This document shows, piece by piece, positions 1 through 10,684 of a stretch of DNA of 64,000 nucleotides; position 1 is the stretch's first letter; each line of letters opens with the position of its first letter. Location of the stretch: NCBI RefSeq assembly GCF_004193775.1, contig NC_041008.1:12233731-12297730 (forward strand), read 5' to 3'. The DNA comes from Glycine soja (taxonomy: Eukaryota; Streptophyta; Magnoliopsida; Fabales; Fabaceae). A model generated the notes under the pieces. The model was not told the origin of the DNA. It made no database searches and saw only the letters and a list, made by a program, of their open reading frames with translations. A program made the position numbers and the translations under genes.

Positions 1-40
1 AAAGAATGTTTATACGGATAACCACTCGGGTATTTCCGCG

Positions 41-1222
41 TATCATCGGGCCCGCCGCCTCTGGATGATACAAGGGTGCAGAATGACCAAACTTGGTCTC
101 TGCTTGTCATCGGGCCCGCCGCCTCTGGATGACAAAAGGGTGCGAATAACCATAAGGTATCTCCGCGTACCATCGGGCCCGCCGCCTCTGGATGATACAA
201 GGGTGCAGAATGACCAAACTTGGTCTCTGCTTGCCATCGGGCCCGCCGCCTCTGGATGACAAAAGGGTGCGAATAACCGTAAGGTATCTCCGCGTATCAT
301 CGGGCCCGCCGCCTCTGGATGATACAAGGGTGCAGAATGACCAAACTTGGTCTCTGCTTGCCATCGGGCCCGCCGCCTCTGGATGACAAAAGGGTGCGGA
401 TAACCGTAAGGTATCTCCGCGTATCATCGGGCCCGCCGCCTCTGGATGATACAAGGGTGCAGAATGACCAAACTTGGTCTCTGCTTGTCATCGGGCCCGC
501 CGCCTCTGGATGACAAAAGGGTGCGAATAACCGTAAGGTATCTCCGCGTATCATCGGGCCCGCCGCCTCTGGATGATACAAGGGTGCAGAATGACCAAAC
601 TTGGTCTCTGCTTGTCATCGGGCCCGCCGCCTCTGGATGACAAAAGGGTGCGGATAACCGTAAGGTATCTCCGCGTATCATCGGGCCCGCCGCCTCTGGA
701 TGATACAAGGGTGCAGAATGACCAAACTTGGTCTCTGCTTGTCATCGGGCCCGCCGCCTCTGGATGACAAAAGGGTGCGGATAACCGTAAGGTATCTCCG
801 CGTATCATCGGGCCCGCCGCCTCTGGATGATACAAGGGTGCAGAATGACCAAACTTGGTCTCTGCTTGTCATCGGGCCCGCCGCCTCTGGATGACAAAAG
901 GGTGCGGATAACCGTAAGGTATCTCCGCATATCATCGGGCCCGCCGCCTCTGGATGATACAAGGGTGCAGAATGACCAAACTTGGTCTCTGCTTGTCATC
1001 GGGCCCGCCGCCTCTGGATGACAAAAGGGTGCGAATAACCGTAAGGTATCTCCGCGTATCATCGGGCCCGCCGCCTCTGGATGATACAAGGGTGCAGAAT
1101 GACCAAACTTGGTCTCTGCTTGTCATCGGGCCCGCCGCCTCTGGATGACAAAAGGGTGCGGATAACCGTAAGGTATCTCCGCGTATCATCGGGCCCGCCG
1201 CCTCTGGATGATACAAGGGTGC
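41..1222. repeat. 127-bp GC-rich tandem array, copy A
   Basis: About nine units of exactly 127 bp. Each unit is two related half-units (about 64 and 63 bp) that share the core CGGGCCCGCCGCCTCTGG and differ in the spacer: one has a GGGTGCAGAATGACC type spacer, the other GGGTGCGRATAACC. Variation between units is limited to a few sites. Open frames on both strands are by-products of the period (127 is not a multiple of 3, so each frame closes after a few units). Arrays in this position are typical of Ogre 3' untranslated regions. Confidence 0.95.
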
Positions 1223-2040
1223 ACGTCACATGACCTCAGGGTCAGTATGACAAAGATTATGGGGCGGCCGACAAAAGCAAGGCTCTTGCTCCTACGTATC
1301 CTCCAATGAGGAACTCAGACCTACGTAGTTCTGGATAATTTGTGAGACTTGAAAAGTCTCCATCGGAAGATGCTGATATCTCCGGAAAGGGCGCAGATTA
1401 CCACATTGGCCTCTGCTCGTCAATCACACTTGGGGTCACTGAATGACGAGGTGCGAATAACCGTAAGGTGTCTCCGCGGGCTACCAGCTCCTGGGTCATG
1501 GCAACAAAAGGCGGTATGGTCGACAAAAGCGAGGCTCTTGCTCCTACGTATCCTCCAATGAGGAACTCAGACCTACGTAGTTCTGGATAACTTGTGAGAC
1601 TTGAAAAAGTCTCGGTGTTTTCTCCACTAAAATGCAAACATGCTTTAGCAAAGAGACAAATATTCCAACTGATTTAGAGCAGCATATGCTTTTTCGAGTG
1701 AAAAACAATGCGTCTACCGGGGAAGGAGAGTCTGCTGATGAAATCTCCCATAACCATAAATGAGATTTTGGATGTTAGCATTTCGTTTCTAAATGACCAT
1801 TTAGAGGAAACACTGGGTTCGACAAAAATAGAAGAAATCCACTCAAAGTGTATCAATCTCGCACAGGTAAGTGTTTCATCCTAATTCCGAACCATAGATA
1901 TGTCATGACTTGACTTTGCAAATTATTTCCTATCAAATCAAAAATTACATGCGTGATCATGGATCAATAGGGCTTCCCTCGGGAATGGGTTCTTTTGGTG
2001 GTTTCTTCTTTCACCTTTTGTGTGTTTTTGGCTTTTGATT
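1223..2040. other. Ogre 3' region with TACGTA modules, copy A
   Basis: No gene. It contains two copies (about 1286-1340 and 1540-1592) of a module where GCTCCTACGTATCC and ACCTACGTAGTTCT form an inverted TACGTA pair around a GAGGAACTCAG spacer. A close relative is inside the LTR (about 13650-13705). The module copies sit in a ~255-bp imperfect direct duplication. 1650-1860 is a low-complexity unique stretch with no recognised coding. Confidence 0.6.
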
Positions 2041-3000
2041 TTTCTGGCTTTTTCTTTTTCTGTTTTTTTTTTAGTGCGGGGCGAGGAAAAAAAAAAAGTC
2101 GCTAGCGCACGGGATTTTGGTTGGTAATCAAAGGGAGAAGACTATTTTAGGTCGTGGTTCCCTTTCCTTCTTTTGTTCATTTGATGACAATTCTGTACTG
2201 TTCAGATATTGTCTGGTCCAAAGACCTCTCTGCACATTTCTTCTGGTTTCTTTGACCAGGAGCTTCCTTCTTTTTTACTTTCTCCCATTCTTTGGTTGGG
2301 AATTTTCTTTCTTTTCTTTTTTCTTTCTCCCACTCTTTGATTGGGAATTTCCACTTCCTTTTTTGCTTTCTCTTTGATTGGAAATTTCCACTTCCTTTTT
2401 TGCTTTCTCTTTGATTGGAAATTTCCTTTCCTTTTTTTTTTTTGCTTCCGAGGGTAAGGTTTATGGTGAGTCAGGATTTTGGCTCAAGGCTTGTAGAATG
2501 GCTAGACATGATACATGTCAGGGTTTGGTTTGGTTCAAGGATAAAAAGGGATGCCCCACATTATTTCCATGACACAAATGCAAAAATGATGATTTGGAAA
2601 TTTTATGCAAAACTGGTTATGCATGCACCTATGCGGACACTCAAGTGTCAAATTTTTATGGTCATGTGATGCTAGGGCTCAGGATTCATTTCCTCTATTT
2701 TAAATCAACCCAATGTTTCCAAAATATGTTCTTTTATCAATTTGTGCATTCATCCGAGTCCATTTCGGGCGTCCGGGGAAATTTCACAGCATTCACCCTT
2801 CAGGTGTATACACATTTTTTCAAAAACTAGTTATGATCAGTGAATTTTTCCAAAGAAAAGTTGGAAGTCAACTCTTTTCAAAAGCATGTCGGTTTTTCAG
2901 CTAGACAACTTATTTTTCTTTTTCCATCTTTTTTTTCTTCTTTTTTTTCATTTGTTCATTTTTTTTCTCGTTTGTTTTTTTTTCTTCTTTTTTTTTTTAT
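2041..3000. repeat. Pyrimidine-rich tract with short tandem copies, copy A
   Basis: T/C-rich sequence. Three copies of a ~37-bp unit built around TTTGATTGGRAATTTCC lie between about 2335 and 2430. The rest (2450-2890) is non-repetitive with no supported gene. 2900-3000 is almost pure T with a few C. The open frames here are Phe/Leu/Ser-rich artefacts of composition. Confidence 0.6.
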
Positions 3001-3556
3001 GAGGTATTTTGCTACCTAAACATGTGTATATTTTTGTGAGGTATTTTTGCTATATACATGCATATCCAAGGTATCTTGCTACCTAAACATACATATATAT
3101 ATTTTGTGAGGTATCTTTTTGCTACATACATGCATATCTAAGGTATCTTGCTACCTAAACATACATATATATATTTTGTGAAGTGTGTTTTTGTTTACAT
3201 ACACGCACATCTAAGGTATCTCTCTACCTAAACATACATATATATATTTTGTGAAGTATTTTTTTGTTTACATACATGCATATCTAAGGTATCTTTCTAC
3301 CTAAACATACATATATATATTTTGTGAAGTGTTTTTTTTGTTTACATACATGCATATCTAAGGTATCTTTCTACCTAAACATACATATATATATATTTTG
3401 TGAAGTGTTTTTGTGTTTACATACATGCATATCCAAGGTATCTTTCTACCTAAACATACATATATATATTTTGTGAAGTGTTTTTTTGTTTACATACATG
3501 CATATCTAAGGTATTTTCACTACCTAAACATACATATATATATTTTGTGAGGTATG
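3001..3556. repeat. ~73-bp AT-rich tandem array, copy A
   Basis: About eight units. Each contains CTACCTAAACATACATATAT, then TTTTGTGA, a T run, and TACATACATGCATATC. The unit starts (AGGTATC) at about 3141, 3213, 3287, 3361, 3435 and 3509 give a period of 72-74 bp. The first units are more diverged. Confidence 0.85.
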
Positions 3557-3975
3557 ACTACCTTCCGAGCTTGCGCTTGTTTTATCTAAATCCCCAGGAT
3601 CATGAGCAACTAGGTGCATCCTACTATAAAAAGTGATCAAATAACAAGCATTGATTCAAAAGGTACTAGGTTGCCTCCTAGTAGCGCTTCTTTAACGTCT
3701 TTAGCTGGACGCCTTATGACTTGTCGGTCACTGACCTAGTACTTTGCTTACCTTTGGCTTTGGACTTGGTAGCCCGCTGGTCGGCCATGTGTTGTAGGCA
3801 ACGCTCTAACCTTTTTGCGGATGAGCTGAGGTGAACTCTAGAGGTGGTGGCGGTGCGTCTGTTTCCCGCTGCCGACCATCCCAATGCTGCTGTGGTGTTT
3901 CGCCCTGCGCCTGTCTGGGGCGCAGTACTTCTTGATGAAAGCTCGATTAGTAGGGGGCCTGATGCCCTTGCTGGA
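3557..3975. other. Conserved gypsy 3'-UTR-like segment, copy A
   Basis: No open gene. On the minus strand it holds AAAGAAGCGCTACTAGGAGG (about 3675-3694), preceded by GCGTCCAGCTAAAGACGTT. I remember a very similar block downstream of pol in Athila/Calypso-type legume elements. A captured piece of such an element is likely. The rest has no recognised content. Confidence 0.45.
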
Positions 3976-4335
3976 GGTGACAGGTACTCCGTAGAACTGA
4001 CAGAGACCCGTAATTAGAGCTTGACAATTCCAAGACCCTGTTGGACTTCTTCGGGTCCACTAGGTGTCTTGTAGTCGCGATCCCTGCAAACAATAGATGA
4101 AATCAGAAATCAGTTGAGCGATGTGCATACTTACCTATGATGACGTGACCTTGCCGGGGGGGGGTACGGGCACCCTGTAGGATTGATAGAGGCCCGTAAC
4201 CAGAGCTGGAAACCCCAGGGCCCTGTTGGACTTTTCCGGGTCCACTGGGTGTCTTTGTGGGTGCGATCCCTGCAAACAATAGATGGTATCAGAAATCAGT
4301 TGAACTATATGCATACTTACCCATGTCGGGACGAC
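3976..4335. repeat. ~185-bp degenerate direct duplication, copy A
   Basis: Two diverged copies that share GGGTCCACTRGGTGTCTT and GATCCCTGCAAACAATAGAT, offset about 185 bp. A G run near 4147-4155 has 9 G here and 7 G in copy B. 4336-4676 follows with no repeat or gene that I recognise. Confidence 0.75.
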
Positions 4336-4676
4336 ACAGACCAACTGATACTTTTGCAGGGGGAGATTGGCGTTGCGGTCGCTGGGCAGAATGTTGCTAA
4401 GTAGCAATGTCATCTATATCTGTGTAAGAGTGGTCATGTTGGTGCGCATGATCCGCACTCGTCTCTTTGCAGCGGCACGGGTGAAATCTTGCCCCGGTAT
4501 GCATAGTAGTTGTGTGATAGCCTCCCTCTCTGGTTGTGCTCGCACAGTTGGCCCTCCTCCAATATCAGGGGGTGGCCCAGGAACCGTTAAAAGGAAACTA
4601 CTGGTCCCTTAACCGGGAGTGCAAGTCTCGGTTAAGCATTTAAGGACAGAGGACCTTAAATTATCTTAAGGTGTGG

Positions 4677-5690
4677 ATATGGAGCCCACTGAAAGTGAGG
4701 ACGCGTAGTCCTCTAAAGGCGAGGGCGTGTAGCCCTCTGAAGTTCAGGACGTGTCGCCTTTCGAAGGCGAGGGAGTGTAGTCCTATGATGGCAAGGACGT
4801 GCAATCCTCTAAAGGTGAGGGCATGCCCCCCTTTGAAAATGGGGAACATGTAGTCCTCTGAAGGTGAGGACGTGTAGTCCTCTGAAGGTGAGGGCGTGTA
4901 GCCCTACAAAGGTGAAGGCACATGACCCTTTGACGACGAGGACGTGTAGTCCTCTGAAGTTGAAGGTACATGACCCTTTGAAGGCGAGGACGTGTAGTCC
5001 TCTGAAGGTGAAGGTAACTAGTACCCAAGGTGAGGGCGTGTAGCCCTCTCAAGGCGAGGACTTATAGTCCTCTGGAGGTGAGGGCGTGCAGCCCTCTGGT
5101 GGTGAGGACGTGTAGTCCTCTCAAGGCGAGGACGTGTAGTCTTCTGACGGTGAGGGTAACTAGTACCCAAGGTGAGGGCGGGTAGCCCTCTCAAGGCGAG
5201 GACATGTAGTCCTCTAGAGGTGAGGGCGTGCAGCCCTCTAATGGTGAGGACGTGTAGTCCTCTCAAGGCGAGGACGTGTAGTCCTCTCAACGGTGAGGGT
5301 AACTAGTACCCAAGGTGAGGGCGTGTAGCCCTCTCAAGGCGAGGACATGTAGTCCTCTGGAGGTGAGGGCGTGCAGCCCTCTGATGGTGAGGACGTGTAG
5401 TCCTCTCAACGGTGAGGGTAACTAGTACCCAAGGTGAGGGCGTGTAGCCCTCTCAAGGCGAGGACATGTAGTCCTCTGGAGGTGAGGGCGTGCAGCCCTC
5501 TGATGGTGAGGACGTGTAGTCCTCTCAAGGCGAGGACGTGTAGTCCTCTCAACGGTGAGGGTAACTAGTACCCAAGGTGAGGGCGTGTAGCCCTCTCAAG
5601 GCGAGGACATGTAGTCCTCTGAAGGTGAGGGCGTGCAGCCCTCTGTTGGCGAGGACGTGTAGTCCTCTAAAAGTGATAGGTACAAGTACC
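4677..5690. repeat. 24-bp hairpin-forming minisatellite, copy A
   Basis: About 42 units of ~24 bp. Most units contain a 6-bp perfect inverted repeat around a 5-nt loop: GAGGACGTGTAGTCCTC or GAGGGCGTGTAGCCCTC. When the left arm carries GAC the right carries GTC, and when the left has GGC the right has GCC. A third variant, GGGTAACTAGTACCC, marks higher-order blocks at about 5155, 5297, 5416 and 5557. Units with broken stems cluster at the left end (4740-4850). Repeat translations such as RGLHALTFRGLHVL are artefacts. Confidence 0.95.
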
Positions 5691-6176
5691 CAAGGGTCCA
5701 CCCTTATGAGAAAGCAAGAGATCGACTCATCGAGAGGGCCGGTCATCCCAAATCCACAAGATTTGGACATTAGATGTAGGAAATCTATGCAGTTAACATG
5801 ATTTTCAGGGATGCAGATGCATGCAACCTTTGTCGTGAAATTTGGTAAATGCGGACTTCATATGAAACAATGCAATGTAATGGAAAGTTGTACAATGTTC
5901 ATGACATTCTTTCCCTATTTTGTGATTTTGATTTTGATTTGATTTTTTTTTTTTTTTTGGAAAACATAGATTGACTGTCCTTTTGAAAGAGGTGATAATT
6001 CATGCAACCTCATCCTATCTTTTTGCAAATCTCTCCGGGAACTCCCTCAGAGTATGTGTTCTGTTTGATTTAGTCACTTGACCATTTTGGAGCGACGGCA
6101 ATGGAGTCGTTTGATGTTTGATCAATCCATTGAAATCCTAGGGTTTGTCCCTTTTTTTTTTGTTAAAAACATCGAT

Positions 6177-6412
6177 GGGTGAGAACTTTTGATCGGCCCC
6201 TATGTTCACTTGAGGCTCATGCACGGTGCCCCTCATTGCCCCAGTGTAAGGCTTTGAGGTACCAATCGTTTTCTTTCGTCATGACCTTGTAGGAGGGAAC
6301 CTATTGGGTGAGAACTTCTAATCTGCCCCTAGGTTCACTTGAGGCTCATGCACGATGCCCCTCATTGCCCCAGTGTAAGGCTTTGAGGTACCAATCGTTG
6401 TCTTGTTTTCAT
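6177..6412. repeat. 128-bp direct doublet, copy A
   Basis: Two copies, offset 128 bp, of a block with GGGTGAGAACTT, TTCACTTGAGGCTCATGCAC and GTAAGGCTTTGAGGTACC. 5691-6176 to the left has no recognised feature apart from a T run near 5945. Confidence 0.85.
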
Positions 6413-6489
6413 AGCCTCGTAGTGAGGAAGAATGAAAGAAGCAGTTGATTCTTGCAAAAAGAATTTCCCAAGGACGAGAAATAGTTGAA

Positions 6490-7258
6490 GGATTTTTTGA
6501 TGGATTAAGTCAAATGACTCCTATGTAGAAGCAAGATGTTTTGATGTCTTGATGATGCTAAAGGATCAAGTGCTTCTAAGTTTTATTCAAGACAAGAATC
6601 CAAGAAGGTCAAGATATATGATCAAGTTGATTTCTAGAATCTTAGGAAGAAGTTTCCAAATTGAAGAAGCAAAAGGTTTGACCAAGAAATTCTATCCTTT
6701 CAAATTGAGATTTGCTCTCTGGTAATCGATTACTAGCAGTTTGAAAATGTTTTAATTCAAATTTTTAAAACCTGTAATTGATTACATAAGTCTTGTAATT
6801 GATTACCAGAGGGGATTTTCAGAAAATAATTTCCAAGAGACATATCTATTCAAATGTTTTATGAATGGCCATTCAAATGTTTTAAAGAGAGTTTTCATTG
6901 CCCAAACAGTTTTATCCTCTCGAAAGATCAAGAGTTTTTCTGAACTGAAATGTCTTATCCTCTCAAAAAGATTCCTTGGTCAACCACTTGCTTATTCAAT
7001 AAGGAATTTTTGATTGATCTTCATTTTACAATCTACCTCTTTTACGAGAGACCTCTTCTTCTCTTCTTCTTATTTCTGAAAAGGGATTAAGAGACCGTGG
7101 GTCTCTTGTTGTAGAGGATTCCTGAACACAAGGGAAGGGTTATCCCTGTGTGCATTGTTAATCCGAAAAGAGAGATTGATAGTTCAATTGGGGAATAGTC
7201 TTTGCATCTTAATTCAACCCCCCTTTTTCTTAAGGTAACTGAGGCCATTTGTCCAACA
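6490..7258 (-). mobile_element. Captured LTR-like repeat with TAATCGATTA motifs, copy A
   Basis: On the minus strand it begins TGTTGGACAAATGGCCTCAG and has AAAAAGGGGGGTTGAATTAA. This matches the start of the repeat at 48551 (TGTTGGATCAAGTGGCCTCA, AAAAAGGGGGGTTGAATTAA). It also carries TGGTAATCGATTACT and related TAATTGATTAC motifs near 6722-6812. Inferred: an LTR or LTR-like repeat captured by the Ogre derivative. The left boundary is approximate. 7259-7740 has an open minus-strand frame (7619-7422) that I do not recognise. Confidence 0.5.
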
Positions 7259-7740
7259 TCCTATTCTTGATAACTCACTTCTCTCTAAAAAGACAAAATG
7301 AGGTCACATGAACGTCTATATTTTTACTTGAAAACACAGTCAATTAAATGCCTTTTTATTTTTTATTTTGAAACTTATTTTTTATTTTGAAACTTATTTG
7401 TTTTGAACTTTGCTCGTTGTTTTACGGCACCCCTACCAACGTGCAAGATGAGTAATCTCTGATTGAACGGTCTTGGAAGTCAACACTCAGGAGCGCAGGT
7501 TGCTTGAGCAAACAGACCAATGGCTTACACCCACATTCCGGTGAAAGTTGAATAAGCAAACATGCGTTTGTGAGAGGATGAGGGACAAAGATATCAACTT
7601 TATCCATTTCATTTAACATTGTAGCTGTGGTTTACAATAATGGCATAAACTTGGAAACCCTGATGAGTCATTAGGGACACCTAACAACAGCTTTCGAAAT
7701 TGCCCCATGTGTGGCATCTCTTGTCAATGTCAGGATTTAC

Positions 7741-9486
7741 ACGCAATTCTCCTCAAATTTCAGCCAGCCCGCATCAATTAGACCTTGCACCTTACGCTTC
7801 AGAGCCCTACCATGCTCAATGGAACGCCCCGGGGCTTCTCCGTGACAAGCACACGTTGCGTTTGAGTCGTATTCTCGGAGAAATGGAGGTTGATGAACCT
7901 TGGCTAGGGTTATGGCTACCATTGAATTATCAAGTAGATATGGGAGCAAGTCAGCATAGGACACTGGAATTGGGGTGAATTCTACAGGCTTTCTCGCTGC
8001 AAAATTCACTTCTTGTTGGTGTGTTTTTTTTGGTTTGTGCTAAAGGTGGTCTTCGTCATTGGAAGTGCGGTAGACAGACTTTGTGGTTGATTTAGGGATG
8101 GCCTTTGTGGATAACTGGGTGGTGGGTAAGGAGGAGGTTTGTTATTGGCTGAGTAATGACATTGTTGGGTTGGTGGGAAACTTGGCCGTATAGGAATGGC
8201 AGTCACAGCATGGGTTTCTCCCTCTTTCTCACCCTCTTCATTTGCCCCAGTTTTCTCAGTCGTCCTAGTAGGATGATCAAATTTGCCTCTTTTCGGATCC
8301 ACTTCGATCTTTTTGCTGGCGAAGACCAAATCTGTAAAACTTGAAGGTGTGTAACCCACCATTTTTTTCATAGTAGAACACCGGTCACGTGTCTACTATC
8401 ATTGTGATAATCTCTTTCTCTGTTTTTTGGGGTGCTACTTGAGTTGCCAAGTCTCTCCATCTTTGGGCGTATTCTTTGAAAGATTCGTGCCCCCTTTTTG
8501 CACACTTTTTGTAGTTGCATCCTATCCGGAGCCATATCAGAATTGTACTGACACTGCTTAATGAAGGCAACCATTAGGTCCTTCCAAGAATGGACTCAAG
8601 AAGGTTCCTAAGTTAGTATACCAGGCGACAGTTGTCCTAGTAAGACTTTCTCAGGAAAAATGTATTAGCAGTTTCTCATCTTTTGCGTATGCCCCCATCT
8701 TCCGATAGTACATCTTTAGATGGTTCTTGGAGCGAGTAGTCCCCTTGTACTTGCCAAAGTCCGGCACCTTGAACTTGGGAATGACCATGTTTGGGTATTA
8801 GGAACAACTCTTCTAGGTTAGCAAAGGCATAATCTTCACCTCCTTCAATGGCCCTGAGCCTTTCCTCTAGATGATCCAACTTTCCCATTCCTGCCATAGT
8901 CATGAGGGTTTTTAACCGCTGTGGAATGCAAGAGGTGCAGTTGTGGGTGATACTGAGGGCCCTCCAAAGGATTTTGTAGGGGTATACCACCAACTGCTTG
9001 CCCTTCAGTGGTATATCCGAGCCAAGGCTTGAAGTCGGCTAGATTGTGATGGGGAATTTCATGGGTCTCTTCCACAGTTTAAGAAACATGTGCATGATCA
9101 GTTTGGGGTTGCTGGCTTTCAATGGGTATAGGAGTGGAGTTATTGACATTCTTATTGGGAGTGTACGCCACATTGGGTGGCGTATAGTTGAGAGGCAAGC
9201 CATATGACGGGAAGGCGTGCTCGTTTTGAATTTGCACATCATGGGGGCCGCCCGTACTTCCTAAATCTTTGCCTACCATATTTGAGGTTGGATGATTCAT
9301 TTGCTTGAGGCCGGATGGGGACGTCGGGTTCACCTTAGCAACAACGCTGGTAGCGGCAATTGCAACCGCATTGGCTTCCATTATCTTCTTCACGCTCATC
9401 ATGGCCTCCATCATTGTGGCCATTTTCTCTTTAATGGCCTCCATGTCGGCCTTCATCTTCTCTTGTATCTCCTCTACTTCACCCAT
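7741..9486 (-). pseudogene. Degraded Ogre gag, copy A
   Basis: The minus-strand reading starts at ATG 9486 with a Met/Lys/Glu-rich coiled coil (MGEVEEIQEKMKADMEAIKE). Then come a Pro-rich linker, the capsid-like segment (HLEERLRAIEGGEDYAFANL near 8880; SFKEYAQRWRDLATQV near 8490; KMVGYTPSSFTDLVFASKKI near 8365) and the C-terminal nucleocapsid region ending near 7741. Breaks: in-frame TAA at 9079-9081, frame changes near 8990, 8790 and 8500, and a stop near 8390. The zinc-knuckle region reads CACHGEAPGRSIEHGRALK; relatives that I remember have Cys after the IEH, here Gly. Immediately past the gag end the expected protease and RT are absent. Inferred: a non-functional gag in a pol-less element. 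Confidence 0.75.
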
Positions 9487-10086
9487 TACTCTAGCTCTAG
9501 CACGAGTTCGGTAAGGGCGTCGTAAAGCGTGTCCCTTTCTTTTTTATAACAATGATTAAGTTCATTTTATTTTATTTTTCAAGGAAAGAATGCAACGAGC
9601 AATGCAACCAATGAAAAGCATGGATGCATGCGAATGATGTACAATTGAAGTATTGCGAATTTTTACACAAGATATGGGGTTGAATCAATTTAGATTTTCA
9701 ACATGGTCCATGACATCTTTGTCAAGGTGAAACTGGAAGTAACAAGGACATCAATAATCCTAAATATGTTTGGCAGTAGACGAAGCAGTGATGTGACTCG
9801 ATTCATCTTTTGCCCCAATTTTGCAAGACGGTTACTTCCATATTTCAACTTGACTTGATGAACCTTTTTGTAAAAGCATGAGCTTGGTTCAACCCTATAA
9901 TCCAAGGAATGGCAATTCTGATCGCCAATACTTCAACAACATCTCATAGGGATGAATGACTCGGGCATACTTTAAGCTATGCATGGAAAATGTAATTATG
10001 AAATTGAGATGCCCGAAGAAACACCATTTCCTAGTTAACCATGCATTAGGTACCATGTTCAATTATTTTGTTTTGTTGTTGTGTGT

Positions 10087-10123
<37 letters not shown>

Positions 10124-10684
10124 ATGGGTTTATGATCCCAACATGGTTGGCTCATGGTGCCTAACACATGCAACTAAGAATGTAGTGTGAAGTTTCACGC
10201 TTCCCCTTTTTTGTTTTTGTAGAGGAAAACACAAGGATGAGCAAACATGAAAACAAATGGTATGCAATTTTGCAGATAAAAAAGTTTGTTGAACGCATAT
10301 GCATGATGATGCCATGACTCATGCAAAATGTGAGGCTGGAATATGATAACGGACAAATGCAGGAACGATATGTTCATTATGATGTTATGAAGATATGCTT
10401 ATGCGATGCATGATATGAATGCATTTTACGGACACGAGAGCCCAGAAAATTATCTCTTCTTACTTGCGCATTTGGGGGCGCAGTGCCCCATGTGTACAAT
10501 TAAGAAGGTGATATGGACCTTCCGGCTTCCCGTGACAAAGGACGAGACCAACATACAATGCATGCTAGGGATAAAATGCAGGAGTGACTTGATTCGCACT
10601 GATTTTTGGAGTAAAAACGTGGGATAAACTCATCTTATTCAAAAAGTTATAACTAGTCAAGATCTGAGCGACAATACAAACTTC
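9487..10684. other. ORF1-gag spacer, copy A
   Basis: No gene. It contains a ~31-nt T run (10089-10119) and, next to the ORF1 end (10440-10610), a module that resembles the leader before ORF1 (12560-12720): both have a GCAGTGCCCC / GCAAAGTGCCCC core followed by GGTGAYMTGGACC at similar spacing. Confidence 0.5.

Noticed and set aside
43..1216. Series of 64- to 115-codon open frames on both strands, with equivalents at 15327-16539
   Set aside because: They repeat with the 127-bp period, occur on both strands and have no start context or known similarity; they are translations of the satellite.
41..1222. CRISPR-like appearance of the 127-bp array
   Set aside because: Spacers are not unique: both half-unit spacers recur in every unit, the repeat is long and GC-rich, and the window is plant nuclear DNA.
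4677..5690. Hairpins as bacterial-type terminators
   Set aside because: No T tracts follow the stems and the context is a eukaryotic retrotransposon.
4661..5770. Arg/Leu/His/Thr-rich open frames (RGLHALTF type), with equivalents at 19961-21642
   Set aside because: They follow the 24-bp minisatellite, which is a multiple of 3 and so keeps frames open by chance on both strands.
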